Source of the DNA: Hepatocystis sp. ex Piliocolobus tephrosceles
Taxonomy: Eukaryota > Apicomplexa > Aconoidasida > Haemosporida > Plasmodiidae
Assembly (NCBI GenBank): GCA_902459845.2
Contig: CABPSV020000266.1
Span: forward strand, 1 to 20,669
Reading direction: 5' to 3'
Length of the DNA stretch: 20,669 nt
Shown here: one piece after another, positions 20,306 to 20,669 of the stretch
How positions within the stretch are numbered: the first letter of the stretch is position 1
Layout of the letters: the number at the start of each line of letters is the position of its first letter
Translations under genes and position numbers: made by a program
Notes under the pieces: generated by a model
Told to the model about the DNA's origin: nothing
The model's database searches: none
Seen by the model: only the letters and a program-made list of their open reading frames with translations

Positions 20306-20669
20306 CTTTTTACATTTTCAAAAAAATATAGGTTTATAGTATGTACGTGTATATGTATACGTATACAGATATGTACGTACGTACTTCTGTGAAAGTATAT
20401 GTAAATACACGCCACTCATACTATACATGCTATTATTTATACACACTTATTAATTAAACAAATAAATGTCTACTCCATGAGCACGCTTTTTTTATAAGTT
20501 TATATATAATAGTAATCACGCCTAGGATTTTATTTATATAGGTGTTTTGTTATAAACGACAAAAAAATGTTTGTATAAATGTATGTATATTATATTAATA
20601 TATAATAAATATCAAAATCAAAAAAAATAAAAATGAATAAAATAAAAATAAATAAAATTAAATTAAATA

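Larger units (their letters stand above)
17059..20669. other. 3.6 kb gene-free, very AT-rich region upstream of the giant gene
   Basis: No open frame here has normal protein composition, and I recognise no tRNA, rRNA, snRNA or snoRNA. The part nearest 17058 should be the 5' leader and promoter of the giant gene. It contains six 8-bp units (17133-17180), (AT)n tracts near 17264, 17814, 18029, 18523, 18659 and 19218, a GCATGCATG element (17836), a perfect 15-base palindrome (17959-17973), a 55-base poly(T) (19266-19320) and further poly(T) at 19739-19769 and about 20271-20305. The mixed stretch 17940-18030 is the least repetitive. It is less extreme and less repetitive than a Plasmodium centromere and has no telomeric repeats. 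Confidence 0.65.

Noticed and set aside
17059..20669. Centromere, telomere or replication-origin candidate
   Set aside because: Plasmodium centromeres are a compact 2-3 kb of almost pure AT with internal repeats, whereas this region is mixed. No telomere-type repeat (GGGTT[T/C]A) is present.
1..20669. tRNA, rRNA or snoRNA genes
   Set aside because: No cloverleaf with T-loop GTTCGAATC-type sequence, no rRNA segments, and no convincing paired C/D boxes were found by eye. A covariance-model scan could still find a divergent RNA.

Overview
The window looks like nuclear DNA of a malaria parasite, most likely Plasmodium falciparum or a close Laverania relative. Base composition is extremely A+T-rich. 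Non-coding DNA is full of long poly(T), poly(A) and (AT)n tracts. Proteins are packed with asparagine-, lysine- and glutamine-rich low-complexity inserts. Introns are short and AT-rich with GT...AG ends. There are no bacterial signals (no Shine-Dalgarno sites, operons, IS elements or CRISPR). The species assignment is inference from style; I could not search a database.

Layout: three protein-coding genes. (1) 257-3622, + strand, two exons: a REXO1/Rex1-type DEDDh 3'-5' RNA exonuclease with a long low-complexity N-terminus and an unrecognised C-terminal exon. (2) 5031-7412, + strand, three exons: a homologue of TRIP4/ASC-1 and yeast Rqt4, with the C2HC5 zinc finger but no ASCH domain; expected in the ribosome-quality-control trigger (RQT/ASC-1) complex. 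(3) 8599-17058, - strand, one exon: a 2819-residue low-complexity protein. Its one compact folded-looking segment in the C-terminal third (residues about 2110-2168) has the strand-strand-strand-helix pattern of an AP2 DNA-binding domain. Genes 2 and 3 are convergent, with a 1.2 kb gap. Beyond gene 3, 17059-20669 holds no gene I can support; the part next to gene 3 should be its promoter and 5' leader.

Exon joins were worked out by hand from splice sites, codon phase and protein similarity, and all three introns give consistent phases. Genes 1 and 2 both point to RNA biology (RNA 3'-end trimming, rescue of collided ribosomes), and gene 3 possibly to transcription. Nothing indicates that they form one system. 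The best leads are the unassigned AP2-like domain in gene 3, the in-frame stop-free second intron of gene 2, and the tandem splice donors inside poly(A) in gene 1.
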